Assembly (NCBI RefSeq): GCF_902498185.1
Contig: NZ_CABVIX010000001.1
Coordinates: 186,001 to 250,000, forward strand
Direction: 5' to 3'
DNA length: 64,000 nucleotides
Source: Pseudomonas fluorescens
GTDB taxonomy: Bacteria > Pseudomonadota > Gammaproteobacteria > Pseudomonadales > Pseudomonadaceae
Position 1 is the stretch's first letter. The number at the start of each line of letters is the position of its first letter. The position numbers and the translations under genes are program-made. This document shows, one piece after another, positions 1-9,570 of the stretch. The notes beneath the pieces are model-generated. The model did not search any database, had not been told where the DNA came from, and saw only the letters and a program-made list of their open reading frames with translations.

Positions 1-459
1 GAGTTGCTGGCGCGCATGGTGGCCGGGACCACGCACCTGTACACCTTGCTGCCGATCATCGAGGCGTCCGACGTGACAGGCCAGGATCCGGCCCAGGTGG
101 CCAAGGCGTTCTTCGCCGTCGGCAGCGCGCTGGATCTTGCCTGGTACTTGCAGGAGATCAGCAACCTGCCGGTGGAAAACAACTGGCAGGCCCTCGCCCG
201 GGAAGCCTTCCGCGACGACATCGACCTGCAGCAGCGCGCCATCACCATTTCGGTGCTGCAGATGGCCGATGCCCCGGATGACATGGACGCGCGCGTGGCG
301 CTGTGGCTGGAACAGCACCGTGTCATGGTCGAGCGCTGGCGCGCCATGCTGGACGACCTGCGCAACGCGACCGGGACGGATTACGCCATGTATGCGGTCG
401 CCAACCGTGAGCTGGTTGACCTGGCGTTGAGCGGGCAGGTGGTGGTTGTGCCGTCCTGA
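1..459 (+). CDS. gdhB: NAD-specific glutamate dehydrogenase, C-terminal end (partial)
   Basis: The reading frame is open from base 1 and ends at TGA 457-459, giving the last 152 residues of a protein that starts outside the window. The sequence (ARMVAGTTHLYTLLPIIEA near the start, then a helical tail with ALDLAWYLQEI) matches the C-terminus of the very large, roughly 1,600-residue NAD-dependent glutamate dehydrogenases of pseudomonads, which convert glutamate to 2-oxoglutarate and ammonium in the cytoplasm. The catalytic core is not in the window, so the call rests on the tail and on the neighbouring ppsR-ppsA pair. It converges with ppsR, leaving a gap of only 29 bases. Confidence 0.8.
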   Translation, partial: ELLARMVAGTTHLYTLLPIIEASDVTGQDPAQVAKAFFAVGSALDLAWYLQEISNLPVENNWQALAREAFRDDIDLQQRAITISVLQMADAPDDMDARVALWLEQHRVMVERWRAMLDDLRNATGTDYAMYAVANRELVDLALSGQVVVVPS

Positions 460-479
460 TCCAGTAATTGATATGGGGG

Positions 480-504
480 GCGGCGCTGTTACTTGAAGCG
501 CCGC
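480..504. terminator. Hairpin between convergent gdhB and ppsR (possible terminator)
   Basis: GCGGCGCT (480-487) and AGCGCCGC (497-504) form a perfect 8-bp stem that contains the ppsR stop codon in its loop. No T-tract follows on either strand, so intrinsic termination is only a possibility. Confidence 0.3.
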
Positions 505-1307
505 TCTACCCCTTTCTCCACCAGGATTTTCGCCGAGATCTCCTCGACCGAAAAATGGGTCGAATTGATATTCGGAATGTTCTCCCGCCGGAACAGGCTC
601 TCAACCTCCCGCACCTCGAACTCGCACTGGGCAAAGCTCGAATACCGGCTGTTGGGCTTGCGCTCATGGCGGATGGCGGTCAGCCGGTCCGCATCGATGG
701 TCAGCCCAAACAGTTTGTGCTGGTATTTGCGAAGCACCGAGGGCAGCTGCAGGTGCTCCATGTCGTCTTCGGTCAACGGGTAGTTGGCGGCGCGGATGCC
801 GAACTGCATGGCCATGTAGAGGCAGGTCGGGGTCTTGCCGCAGCGCGATACACCCACCAGGATCAGGTCGGCCTTGTCGTAGTAGTGGGTGCGCGCGCCG
901 TCGTCGTTGTCCAGCGCGAAGTTGACTGCCTCGATGCGCTCCATATAGTTGGAGTTGCCGCCGATCGAGTGCGATTTTCCCACCGAATACGACGAATGAG
1001 CGGTAAGTTCCTGTTCCAGCGGCGCCAGAAACGTCGAAAAGATGTCGATCATGAAGCCGTTGGAGGTCGCCAGAACCTCGCGGATGTCCTGGTTGACGAT
1101 GGTGTCGAAGATGATCGGGCGCGCCCCGTCACGCTCTGCGGCGGCGTTTATCTGCTGGACCATGGTGCGAGCCTTGTCCAGCGTATCGATATAGGGACGT
1201 GTGGATTTGTGGAAGCCGATGCTATCGAACTGTGCCAGCAGGCTCTGCCCCAGCGTTTCGGCCGTGATGCCGGTGCCATCGGAGATGAAAAAGGCGGATC
1301 GTTTCAT
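489..1307 (-). CDS. ppsR: Phosphoenolpyruvate synthase regulatory protein (kinase/pyrophosphorylase)
   Basis: This 272-residue protein belongs to the PpsR/DUF299 family, bifunctional enzymes that inactivate PEP synthase by ADP-dependent phosphorylation and reactivate it by Pi-dependent dephosphorylation. The N-terminus [20 protein letters not shown] is the family signature, and the nucleotide-binding loop [15 protein letters not shown] lies near residues 150-165. A start 21 codons upstream (1370) is open, but the family begins at the MKRSAFF methionine, so 1307 is chosen. It is divergent from ppsA, its substrate gene, across about 175 bases that must hold both promoters. Confidence 0.93.
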   Translation of the reverse strand: MKRSAFFISDGTGITAETLGQSLLAQFDSIGFHKSTRPYIDTLDKARTMVQQINAAAERDGARPIIFDTIVNQDIREVLATSNGFMIDIFSTFLAPLEQELTAHSSYSVGKSHSIGGNSNYMERIEAVNFALDNDDGARTHYYDKADLILVGVSRCGKTPTCLYMAMQFGIRAANYPLTEDDMEHLQLPSVLRKYQHKLFGLTIDADRLTAIRHERKPNSRYSSFAQCEFEVREVESLFRRENIPNINSTHFSVEEISAKILVEKGVERRFK

Positions 1308-1483
1308 TTGCACCTGGGGCCTTAAGCTGCTGGCAATTCTTGGATATGATAGGTTCGGTTTGCCGAACACGACGTGCCGGCATTCTCACTTATTTTCCAG
1401 GTCCAGGCCACAAGCGCCCGGCCAGGCCATAACGGCAGGCGGGTGACATGAGCGTTTCCAACACAGTTAGTGGAGAGATCACC

Positions 1484-3859
<2,376 letters not shown>

Positions 3860-3869
3860 TGCGATAAAC

Positions 3870-3909
3870 GCGGGCGTGGCTTGCCGAAAGCCGCTCCCGC
3901 TTGATTTTT
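3870..3909 (+). terminator. Intrinsic terminator 1 after ppsA
   Basis: GCGGG (3870-3874) pairs with CCCGC (3896-3900), with an additional inner GGC/GCC pairing, and is followed by a T-rich run (TTGATTTTT). It starts 10 bases after the ppsA stop. Confidence 0.55.
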
Positions 3910-3912
3910 CCA

Positions 3913-3946
3913 GGGCGAGCTCCAGCGATGGATCCCGCCCTTTTTT
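3913..3946 (+). terminator. Intrinsic terminator 2 after ppsA
   Basis: A 12-position stem with 10 matches (GGGCGAGCTCCA against TGGATCCCGCCC, 3913-3940) and GCGA loop is followed by TTTTTT (3941-3946). It directly precedes the next gene, so that gene is likely transcribed from the short space 3947-3959 or by read-through. Confidence 0.75.
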
Positions 3947-3959
3947 GTGCACTCTACCT

Positions 3960-4949
3960 ATGCAAAGCAGCAGCACCCTCTTTCCAGTGGCCTTGCTCAG
4001 CGCCGAACGTCGTGGCGACCTGAGCGAGGACGTTTACCGCATCAAGGCCGGCAACAGTCCCGATCCCAGCGTCAAGCTGGCGGTGACCCGCCTGGGGCTG
4101 GCTGACCAGCGGCGTGCCCCTGGCACGCCGGTCATCCTTCTGCACGGCAGTTTTTCCAACCGGCGGTTCTGGTATTCACCCAAGGGCATCGGCCTGGGTG
4201 CGTATCTGGCGCGCGCCGGATTCGATGTGTGGATTCCCGAGATGCGCGGCCACGGCCTGTCACCGCGCAACCAGAGCTGGCAGCACAACCGTGTGGCCGA
4301 CTACGCCCGCTATGATTTGCCCGCCATCGGCGCTTTCGTCCGCGAACAGGCCGGCCAGGCTCCGCACTGGGTAGGCCATTCGCTGGGGGGTACGACCCTG
4401 GCCGCCGCGCTGGGCGGGCATTACCTGGACGCCAGCCTGGTCGCCAGCGCGGCCCTGTTCGGCAGCCAGGTCAGCCGCGTCTACTGGCCGCTGAAGGTGC
4501 CACCCGTGGCCTGGAGCAGCCGCCTGCTGCTCAAGCGCTTTGGCCACCTGTCCGGCTCGCGGCTCAAGCGTGGCCCGGAGGACGAGCCCATCGGCCTGGC
4601 GTTGGAGAGCCTGCGCTGGCACGGCTTGTTCGGGCGATTCGGCGTCGGCAAGGACGACTGGTGGGCAGGCCTCGCCCAGGTCGAGGTGCCGGTGCTGGCG
4701 GTGGCCGGGGCGGGGGACCATCAGGATCCGGCATGGGCCTGCCGCAAACTGCTCGAGCAGGTGGGCAGCGAGCACAAGCAGTTCGTGTGCCTGGGCCGGG
4801 AACAGGGTTTCGAGGCGTTCGGGCATGTCGACATGCTGGTCAGCAAGGCGGCACAGGAGCAGGTGTGGCCCTTGGTGGAACGCTGGCTGCGCGATCCCCT
4901 GCAGCCTCTGCTGGGTGAGGCAGCGGTGGTTTCGCCCGCGCTGGGTTAA
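3960..4949 (+). CDS. Alpha/beta hydrolase fold protein (lipase/esterase-like)
   Basis: The 329-residue product has the hydrolase-fold features HGSFSNRRFW (oxyanion-hole region, about residue 60), the nucleophile elbow GHSLGG (about residue 140) and a late GHVDML whose His fits the catalytic triad. There is no signal peptide, so a cytoplasmic esterase or thioesterase is likely, but the substrate cannot be told. Open frame extends upstream to 3834, overlapping ppsA and the terminators. ATG 3960 is therefore preferred. The name depends on fold motifs only. Confidence 0.8.
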   Translation: MQSSSTLFPVALLSAERRGDLSEDVYRIKAGNSPDPSVKLAVTRLGLADQRRAPGTPVILLHGSFSNRRFWYSPKGIGLGAYLARAGFDVWIPEMRGHGLSPRNQSWQHNRVADYARYDLPAIGAFVREQAGQAPHWVGHSLGGTTLAAALGGHYLDASLVASAALFGSQVSRVYWPLKVPPVAWSSRLLLKRFGHLSGSRLKRGPEDEPIGLALESLRWHGLFGRFGVGKDDWWAGLAQVEVPVLAVAGAGDHQDPAWACRKLLEQVGSEHKQFVCLGREQGFEAFGHVDMLVSKAAQEQVWPLVERWLRDPLQPLLGEAAVVSPALG

Positions 4950-5007
4950 CGTTAGGATGCTTGAACCGGCTAGATCCGACTTTCGTTGTGACTGACAGGA
5001 GCTTCCC

Positions 5008-5499
5008 ATGCAGCACTACATAACCCCCGATCTGTGCGACGCCTACCCTGACCTGGTTCAGGTGCTGGAGCCGATGTTCAGCAATTTCGGTGGCCGTGAT
5101 TCGTTCGGTGGCCAGATCGTCACCCTCAAATGCTTCGAAGACAATTCGCGGGTCAAGGAGCAGGCCGAGCTCGACGGCAAGGGCAAGGTGCTGGTGGTCG
5201 ACGGCGGTGGCTCGCTGCGCTGCGCCTTGCTGGGTGACATGATCGCCGAAAAAGCGGCCCGTAACGGCTGGGAAGGTCTGCTGATCTACGGCTGCGTGCG
5301 CGATGTCGATGTCCTGGCGCAGACCGATGTCGGCATCCAGGCCTTGGCCAGCCATCCCCTGAAGACCGAAAAGCGCGGGCTTGGCGACCTGGATGTGGTC
5401 GTGACGTTCGCCGGCGTGACCTTTCGCCCAGGCCACTACCTGTATGCCGACAACAACGGCGTGATCGTCTCGCCCACCCCGCTGAAAATGCCGGAGTAA
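5008..5499 (+). CDS. rraA: RraA family protein (RNase E activity regulator / HMG aldolase-like)
   Basis: This 163-residue protein matches the RraA family over its whole length. [43 protein letters not shown] and the late YADNNGVIV segment are all family blocks. In E. coli RraA binds RNase E and inhibits it; many homologues are instead class II 4-hydroxy-4-methyl-2-oxoglutarate aldolases. The Gx(n)RD arrangement (GCVRD) used by the aldolases is present, so either role is possible. AGGAG before the ATG (4997-5001) supports the start. The downstream zntB gene is close and may be cotranscribed. Confidence 0.85.
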   Translation: MQHYITPDLCDAYPDLVQVLEPMFSNFGGRDSFGGQIVTLKCFEDNSRVKEQAELDGKGKVLVVDGGGSLRCALLGDMIAEKAARNGWEGLLIYGCVRDVDVLAQTDVGIQALASHPLKTEKRGLGDLDVVVTFAGVTFRPGHYLYADNNGVIVSPTPLKMPE

Positions 5500-5526
5500 A
5501 CGCGCAACCGCGCTGATGGAGTATTG

Positions 5527-6522
5527 ATGTTCGAGGAAGACAACGCGCAGTGGGGGCTGGTGCATGCCCTGGTGCTCGATGGCAAAGGCGGGGCGCGCAC
5601 CATCGCGCGCACCGAGCTGATCGATCTCCAGATGCAACCGGAGCAGAGTCTCTGGCTGCATTGGGACCGCAGTCACCCGCAGACGCGCAGCTGGCTGCTG
5701 GGGGAGAGCGGCCTCAGCGAGTTCGCCTGCGAACTCTTGCTCGAGGAAAATACCCGGCCACGGCTTCTGGCAATGGCAGACGAGCAGATGCTGCTGTTCT
5801 TGCGCGGGGTCAACCTCAATCCCGGCGCCGAGCCCGAGGACATGGTCTCGGTACGCATCTTCGCCGAGGCCCAGCGGGTGATCTCGTTGCGCCTTCGTCC
5901 CCTGCGCGCGAGTGACGAGATGCTGCAGCAACTGGCGGAGGGCAGGGGGCCCAAGACCGCCTCCGAGCTGCTGCTGGTGATGGGCGAACTGTTGACCGAA
6001 AAGGTCCAGGCGCTGGTCAGCGATCTCTCCGAGCTTGCCGATCTCGAAGAAGAACGTGCGGAATCCGACGAGCGGTACAAGCCCTCCCAGGGCGCTCTCC
6101 AGCAGATACGCCGCCGTGCGGCTGGGCTGCGCCGTTTCCTGGCACCGCAGCGCGACATCTATGCGCAGCTCTCGCGTAGCAGATGCAGCTGGTTCGCCCA
6201 CGATGACGGCGATTACTGGAACGAACTCAACAACAGTCTGATCCGCTATCTCGAAGAGCTCGAGCTCACCCGCGAGCGCGCGGCGCTGGTGCTCGAAACC
6301 GAGGACCGCAAGCGCGACGAGCGCATGAACCGCACCATGTACCGCTTTGGCATCATCACCTGCATCTTCTTGCCGATGAGCTTCCTCACCGGCCTGCTGG
6401 GCATCAATGTCGGCGGGATCCCGGGGTCTGACAGCCCGTATGGTTTCCTCTATGCAAGCCTGCTGGTGCTGGGCCTGGCCTTGGGGCAGTGGTGGATTTT
6501 CCGGCGGCTGCGGTGGGTCTGA
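5527..6522 (+). CDS. zntB: CorA-family zinc transporter ZntB
   Basis: This is a 331-residue inner-membrane protein of the CorA/ZntB family. A long acidic cytoplasmic domain with coiled-coil helices is followed by two C-terminal membrane segments (about residues 270-290 and 302-322). The pore signature is GIN (GINVGGIPG) rather than the GMN of typical CorA. ZntB proteins are Zn2+ transporters; direction and metal here are inferred from the family. The ATG at 5527 is used because GGAG (5518-5521) is too close to the alternative TTG at 5524. Confidence 0.83.
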   Translation: MFEEDNAQWGLVHALVLDGKGGARTIARTELIDLQMQPEQSLWLHWDRSHPQTRSWLLGESGLSEFACELLLEENTRPRLLAMADEQMLLFLRGVNLNPGAEPEDMVSVRIFAEAQRVISLRLRPLRASDEMLQQLAEGRGPKTASELLLVMGELLTEKVQALVSDLSELADLEEERAESDERYKPSQGALQQIRRRAAGLRRFLAPQRDIYAQLSRSRCSWFAHDDGDYWNELNNSLIRYLEELELTRERAALVLETEDRKRDERMNRTMYRFGIITCIFLPMSFLTGLLGINVGGIPGSDSPYGFLYASLLVLGLALGQWWIFRRLRWV

Positions 6523-6588
6523 CCCACCGGGCGGGTGTGACCTGGCGTCTCTCCCTCTCGTCTCTGACTGACATTGCGCGAGGTGCCC

Positions 6589-6837
6589 ATGCACGATCCG
6601 TTTGAAGAATCCCTTCGCGACCTGCTCCAGGCTCCGCCGTCCGGTAACGACCGCGACGACGATGCCTGCCTGGGGCGTGTCCTGAAAACCGCCAACCGCC
6701 AGGTTGGCGCGGGCGATCTGTTCAGCCTGCTGGGCCGCTGGAGCCAGGCACTGATGATCGCCGTGAACAATGGCTCGGCGCATGTGTCGCCGGTGCGCCG
6801 CAAACCTGCCACAGGCAAAGCTGATAAGGCTGATTGA
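6589..6837 (+). CDS. crfX: CrfX-like small protein upstream of cmpX-sigX
   Basis: The small soluble protein of 82 residues begins MHDPFEESLRDLL. It occupies the position of crfX in pseudomonads, immediately before cmpX, sigX and oprF. No enzymatic motif is visible and its function is poorly defined. The assignment is by position and N-terminal resemblance. An in-frame TTG at 6574 is possible, but ATG 6589 with GAGG upstream (6579-6582) is better. The stop is 2 bases before the cmpX start, which implies translational coupling. Confidence 0.75.
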   Translation: MHDPFEESLRDLLQAPPSGNDRDDDACLGRVLKTANRQVGAGDLFSLLGRWSQALMIAVNNGSAHVSPVRRKPATGKADKAD

Positions 6838-6839
6838 AT

Positions 6840-7664
6840 ATGGAACTTGATCTCTGGACCCAGAGCCTGGTCACCGCCATGACCGCCCTATGGACAAAAG
6901 TCGCGAACTTCATCCCTAACCTGTTCGGCGCGCTGGTCGTGGTGCTGCTCGGTTTTGTGGTCGCCAAGCTGCTCGATACCCTGTTGTCCAAGCTGCTGGC
7001 CAAGGTGGGCCTGGACCGCCTGATGGCTGGCACGGGTCTCACCAAGATGTTGAGCCGGGTCGGCATTCAGGTGCCGATCTCGACGCTGATCGGCAAGATC
7101 GTCTACTGGTTCGTGCTGCTGATCTTCCTCGTTTCGGCGGCTGAGTCGCTGGGGCTTGAACGGGTTTCCGCCACGCTGGACATGCTCGCCCTGTACCTTC
7201 CCAAGGTGTTTGGTGCGGCGCTGGTGCTCCTGGCAGGCGTGCTGCTTGCCCAGTTGGTCAACGGCCTGGTGCGCGGAGCCGCCGAAGGCATCGGCCTGGA
7301 CTACGCCGCCGGAGTAGGGCGCATCGCCCAAGGGCTGGTGATCCTGATCGCGATCTCGGTGGCCATCAGCCAGCTCGAAGTCAAGACCGACCTGCTGAAC
7401 CACGTCATCGTCATCGGCTTGATAACCGTTGGTCTGGCCGTTGCCTTGGCCATGGGCCTGGGAAGCCGCGAAATCGCAGGTCAGATTTTAGCCGGTATCT
7501 ATGTTCGCGAACTTTACCAGGTGGGCCAGCAGGTCCGGATTGGAGAGGTTGAAGGACAGATCGAAGAGATCGGTACGGTGAAGACGACCTTGCTAACCGA
7601 TGATGGCGACCTGGTGTCACTGTCTAACCGGATCCTTCTCGAGCAGCGAGTCAATAGCCGCTAA
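6840..7664 (+). CDS. cmpX: Mechanosensitive-channel-like membrane protein CmpX
   Basis: The 274-residue protein has four or more hydrophobic helices (around residues 22-45, 85-105, 120-145 and 160-205). The tail resembles the MscS beta domain (AMGLGSREIAGQILAGIYVRE, then QVRIGEVEGQIEEIG). CmpX proteins are small MscS-related inner-membrane proteins found next to sigX and linked to envelope stress. The ATG at 6840 follows the crfX stop by 2 bases. An ion-channel activity is inferred from the fold and is not visible directly. Confidence 0.85.
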   Translation: MELDLWTQSLVTAMTALWTKVANFIPNLFGALVVVLLGFVVAKLLDTLLSKLLAKVGLDRLMAGTGLTKMLSRVGIQVPISTLIGKIVYWFVLLIFLVSAAESLGLERVSATLDMLALYLPKVFGAALVLLAGVLLAQLVNGLVRGAAEGIGLDYAAGVGRIAQGLVILIAISVAISQLEVKTDLLNHVIVIGLITVGLAVALAMGLGSREIAGQILAGIYVRELYQVGQQVRIGEVEGQIEEIGTVKTTLLTDDGDLVSLSNRILLEQRVNSR

Positions 7665-7689
7665 CCGGGCAAAAGCTGTTAATGTATGC

Positions 7690-7724
7690 CGCCGCAAAAA
7701 TTGGCCCGGGTGGGTCTTGCGGCG
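7690..7724 (+). promoter_or_regulatory. 8-bp inverted repeat in the cmpX-sigX gap
   Basis: CGCCGCAA (7690-7697) and TTGCGGCG (7717-7724) are perfectly complementary with a 19-base spacer. The pair ends 30 bases before the sigX TTG start. It could be a leader hairpin or an operator. There is no T-tract, so it is not an obvious terminator. Confidence 0.4.
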
Positions 7725-7754
7725 ACATTGACCTGACTGTCGGCCAGATCCGTT

Positions 7755-8345
7755 TTGAATAAAGTTCACTCGCTGCCCACGCGCTACGACCCACGCGAGC
7801 TCACCGACGAAGAGTTGGTGGCGCGTTCGCATGAGGAGCTGTTTCACGTTACCCGCGCCTATGAGGAGCTCATGCGGCGCTACCAACGGACCCTTTTTAA
7901 CGTCTGTGCGCGTTATTTAGGGAACGACCGGGACGCGGATGATGTCTGTCAGGAGGTGATGCTGAAGGTTTTGTACGGGTTGAAGAACTTCGAGGGTAAA
8001 TCCAAGTTCAAGACCTGGCTCTATAGCATCACCTACAACGAGTGCATTACCCAGTACCGCAAGGAGCGACGCAAGCGTCGGTTGATGGACGCCTTGAGCC
8101 TGGATCCTGTTGAAGAGGCATCCGAGGAGAAGGCACCAAAGGCCGAAGAAAAAGGCGGGCTGGACAAATGGCTGGTGTATGTGAACCCGATCGATCGGGA
8201 AATTCTGGTGCTGCGCTTTGTCGCGGAACTCGAATTCCAGGAGATTGCAGACATCATGCACATGGGGCTGAGCGCGACGAAAATGCGTTACAAGCGCGCG
8301 CTCGACAAGCTCCGGGAGAAATTTGCCGGTCTGACTGAAACTTAG
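7755..8345 (+). CDS. sigX: ECF sigma factor SigX
   Basis: This 196-residue ECF sigma factor has region 2 (YEELMRRYQRTLFNVCARYLG, with the DADDVCQEVMLKVLYGL promoter-melting block) and region 4 (PIDREILVLRFVAELEFQEIADIMHM). No anti-sigma gene follows, as usual for this locus. In pseudomonads SigX controls oprF, its own operon and fatty-acid/membrane genes in response to envelope and osmotic stress. The start is TTG at 7755, the position at which homologues begin (NKVHSLPTRYDPREL). No strong Shine-Dalgarno is seen, so translation may be weak or controlled. Confidence 0.93.
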   Translation: MNKVHSLPTRYDPRELTDEELVARSHEELFHVTRAYEELMRRYQRTLFNVCARYLGNDRDADDVCQEVMLKVLYGLKNFEGKSKFKTWLYSITYNECITQYRKERRKRRLMDALSLDPVEEASEEKAPKAEEKGGLDKWLVYVNPIDREILVLRFVAELEFQEIADIMHMGLSATKMRYKRALDKLREKFAGLTET

Positions 8346-8455
8346 TGGGATGCAAATATCTCTAACCAGTTGGCGAGGTCTGCTAGACTTGCCGACGAGT
8401 TGTCCCCCGGATTTTGGTGGGACTGCTTAACTATCACCAGATGGGGATTTAACGG

Positions 8456-9493
8456 ATGAAATTGAAAAACACCTTGGGCTTGGCCATTGGTTCTCTTGTA
8501 GCCGCTACTTCGATCGGCGCTCTGGCACAAGGCCAAGGCGCGGTCGAAACCGAGATCTTCTACAAGAAGGAATACTACGACAGCCAGCGCGACTTCAAGA
8601 ACGACGGTAACCTGTTCGGCGGCTCGATCGGTTACTTCCTGACTGACGATGTCGAACTGCGCCTGGGCTACGATGAAGTCCACAACGTTCGTGGCGACGA
8701 TGGCAAGAACATCAAGGGTTCCGATACCGCCCTTGACGCCGTCTACCACTTCAACAACCCGTACGACGCAATTCGTCCGTACGTTTCCGCTGGTTTCTCG
8801 CACCAGAGCCTGGGCCAGACCGGCCGCAGCGGTCGTGACCACTCCACCTTCGCCAACGTCGGCGCCGGTGCCAAGTGGTACATCACCGACATGCTGTACG
8901 CTCGTGCTGGCGTCGAAGCGCAGTACAACATCGACCAAGGCGACACCGAGTGGGCTCCAAGCGTCGGTATCGGCATGAACTTCGGCGGTAGCCCGAAGCA
9001 ACAGGCTGAGCCAGCTCCTGCTCCAGTTGCCGAAGTCTGCTCCGACAGCGACAACGATGGCGTGTGCGACAACGTCGACAAGTGCCCAGACACCCCGGCC
9101 AACGTTACCGTTGACGCCGACGGCTGCCCGGCTGTTGCCGAAGTCGTACGTGTCGAGCTGGACGTGAAGTTCGACTTCGACAAGTCGGTCGTCAAGCCGA
9201 ACAGCTACGGTGATATCAAGAACCTGGCTGACTTCATGAAGCAGTACCCACAGACCACCACCACTGTTGAAGGTCACACTGACTCCGTCGGTCCTGACGC
9301 TTACAACCAGAAGCTGTCCGAGCGTCGTGCTGGCGCCGTCAAGCAGGTTCTGACCCAGCAGTACGGTGTTGAATCGAGCCGTGTTGACTCGGTTGGTTAC
9401 GGTGAGACCCGTCCGGTTGCTGACAACGCCACCGAAGAAGGTCGCGCTGTCAACCGTCGCGTAGAAGCACAAGTAGAAGCCCAAGCCAAGTAA
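8456..9493 (+). CDS. oprF: Major outer-membrane porin OprF
   Basis: The 345-residue protein has a signal peptide (about residues 1-24, ending ALAQG) and an N-terminal eight-strand beta barrel (to about residue 180). A linker with four cysteines follows in the CSDSDNDGVCDNVDKC/GC pattern, then a C-terminal OmpA-like peptidoglycan-binding domain (VEGHTDSVGPDAYNQKLSERR). It acts as a general, slow porin and anchors the outer membrane to the cell wall. The 110-base gap after sigX should contain its SigX-dependent and housekeeping promoters, though I could not place them with confidence. Confidence 0.97.
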   Translation: MKLKNTLGLAIGSLVAATSIGALAQGQGAVETEIFYKKEYYDSQRDFKNDGNLFGGSIGYFLTDDVELRLGYDEVHNVRGDDGKNIKGSDTALDAVYHFNNPYDAIRPYVSAGFSHQSLGQTGRSGRDHSTFANVGAGAKWYITDMLYARAGVEAQYNIDQGDTEWAPSVGIGMNFGGSPKQQAEPAPAPVAEVCSDSDNDGVCDNVDKCPDTPANVTVDADGCPAVAEVVRVELDVKFDFDKSVVKPNSYGDIKNLADFMKQYPQTTTTVEGHTDSVGPDAYNQKLSERRAGAVKQVLTQQYGVESSRVDSVGYGETRPVADNATEEGRAVNRRVEAQVEAQAK

Positions 9494-9511
9494 TTGGTCT
9501 GACGCTTCATG

Positions 9512-9538
9512 AAAAACCCGGCCTCGGCCGGGTTTTTC
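9512..9538 (+). terminator. Terminator of oprF
   Basis: AAAAACCCGGC and GCCGGGTTTTT form a strong G/C stem with short CTCG loop, flanked by A and T runs, 18 bases after the oprF stop. The symmetry lets it work on both strands, so it may also stop transcription coming from the convergent kinase gene. Confidence 0.9.
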
Positions 9539-9570
9539 TTTGCCTGTGATTTGACGCTCCTGGCCTGGAC

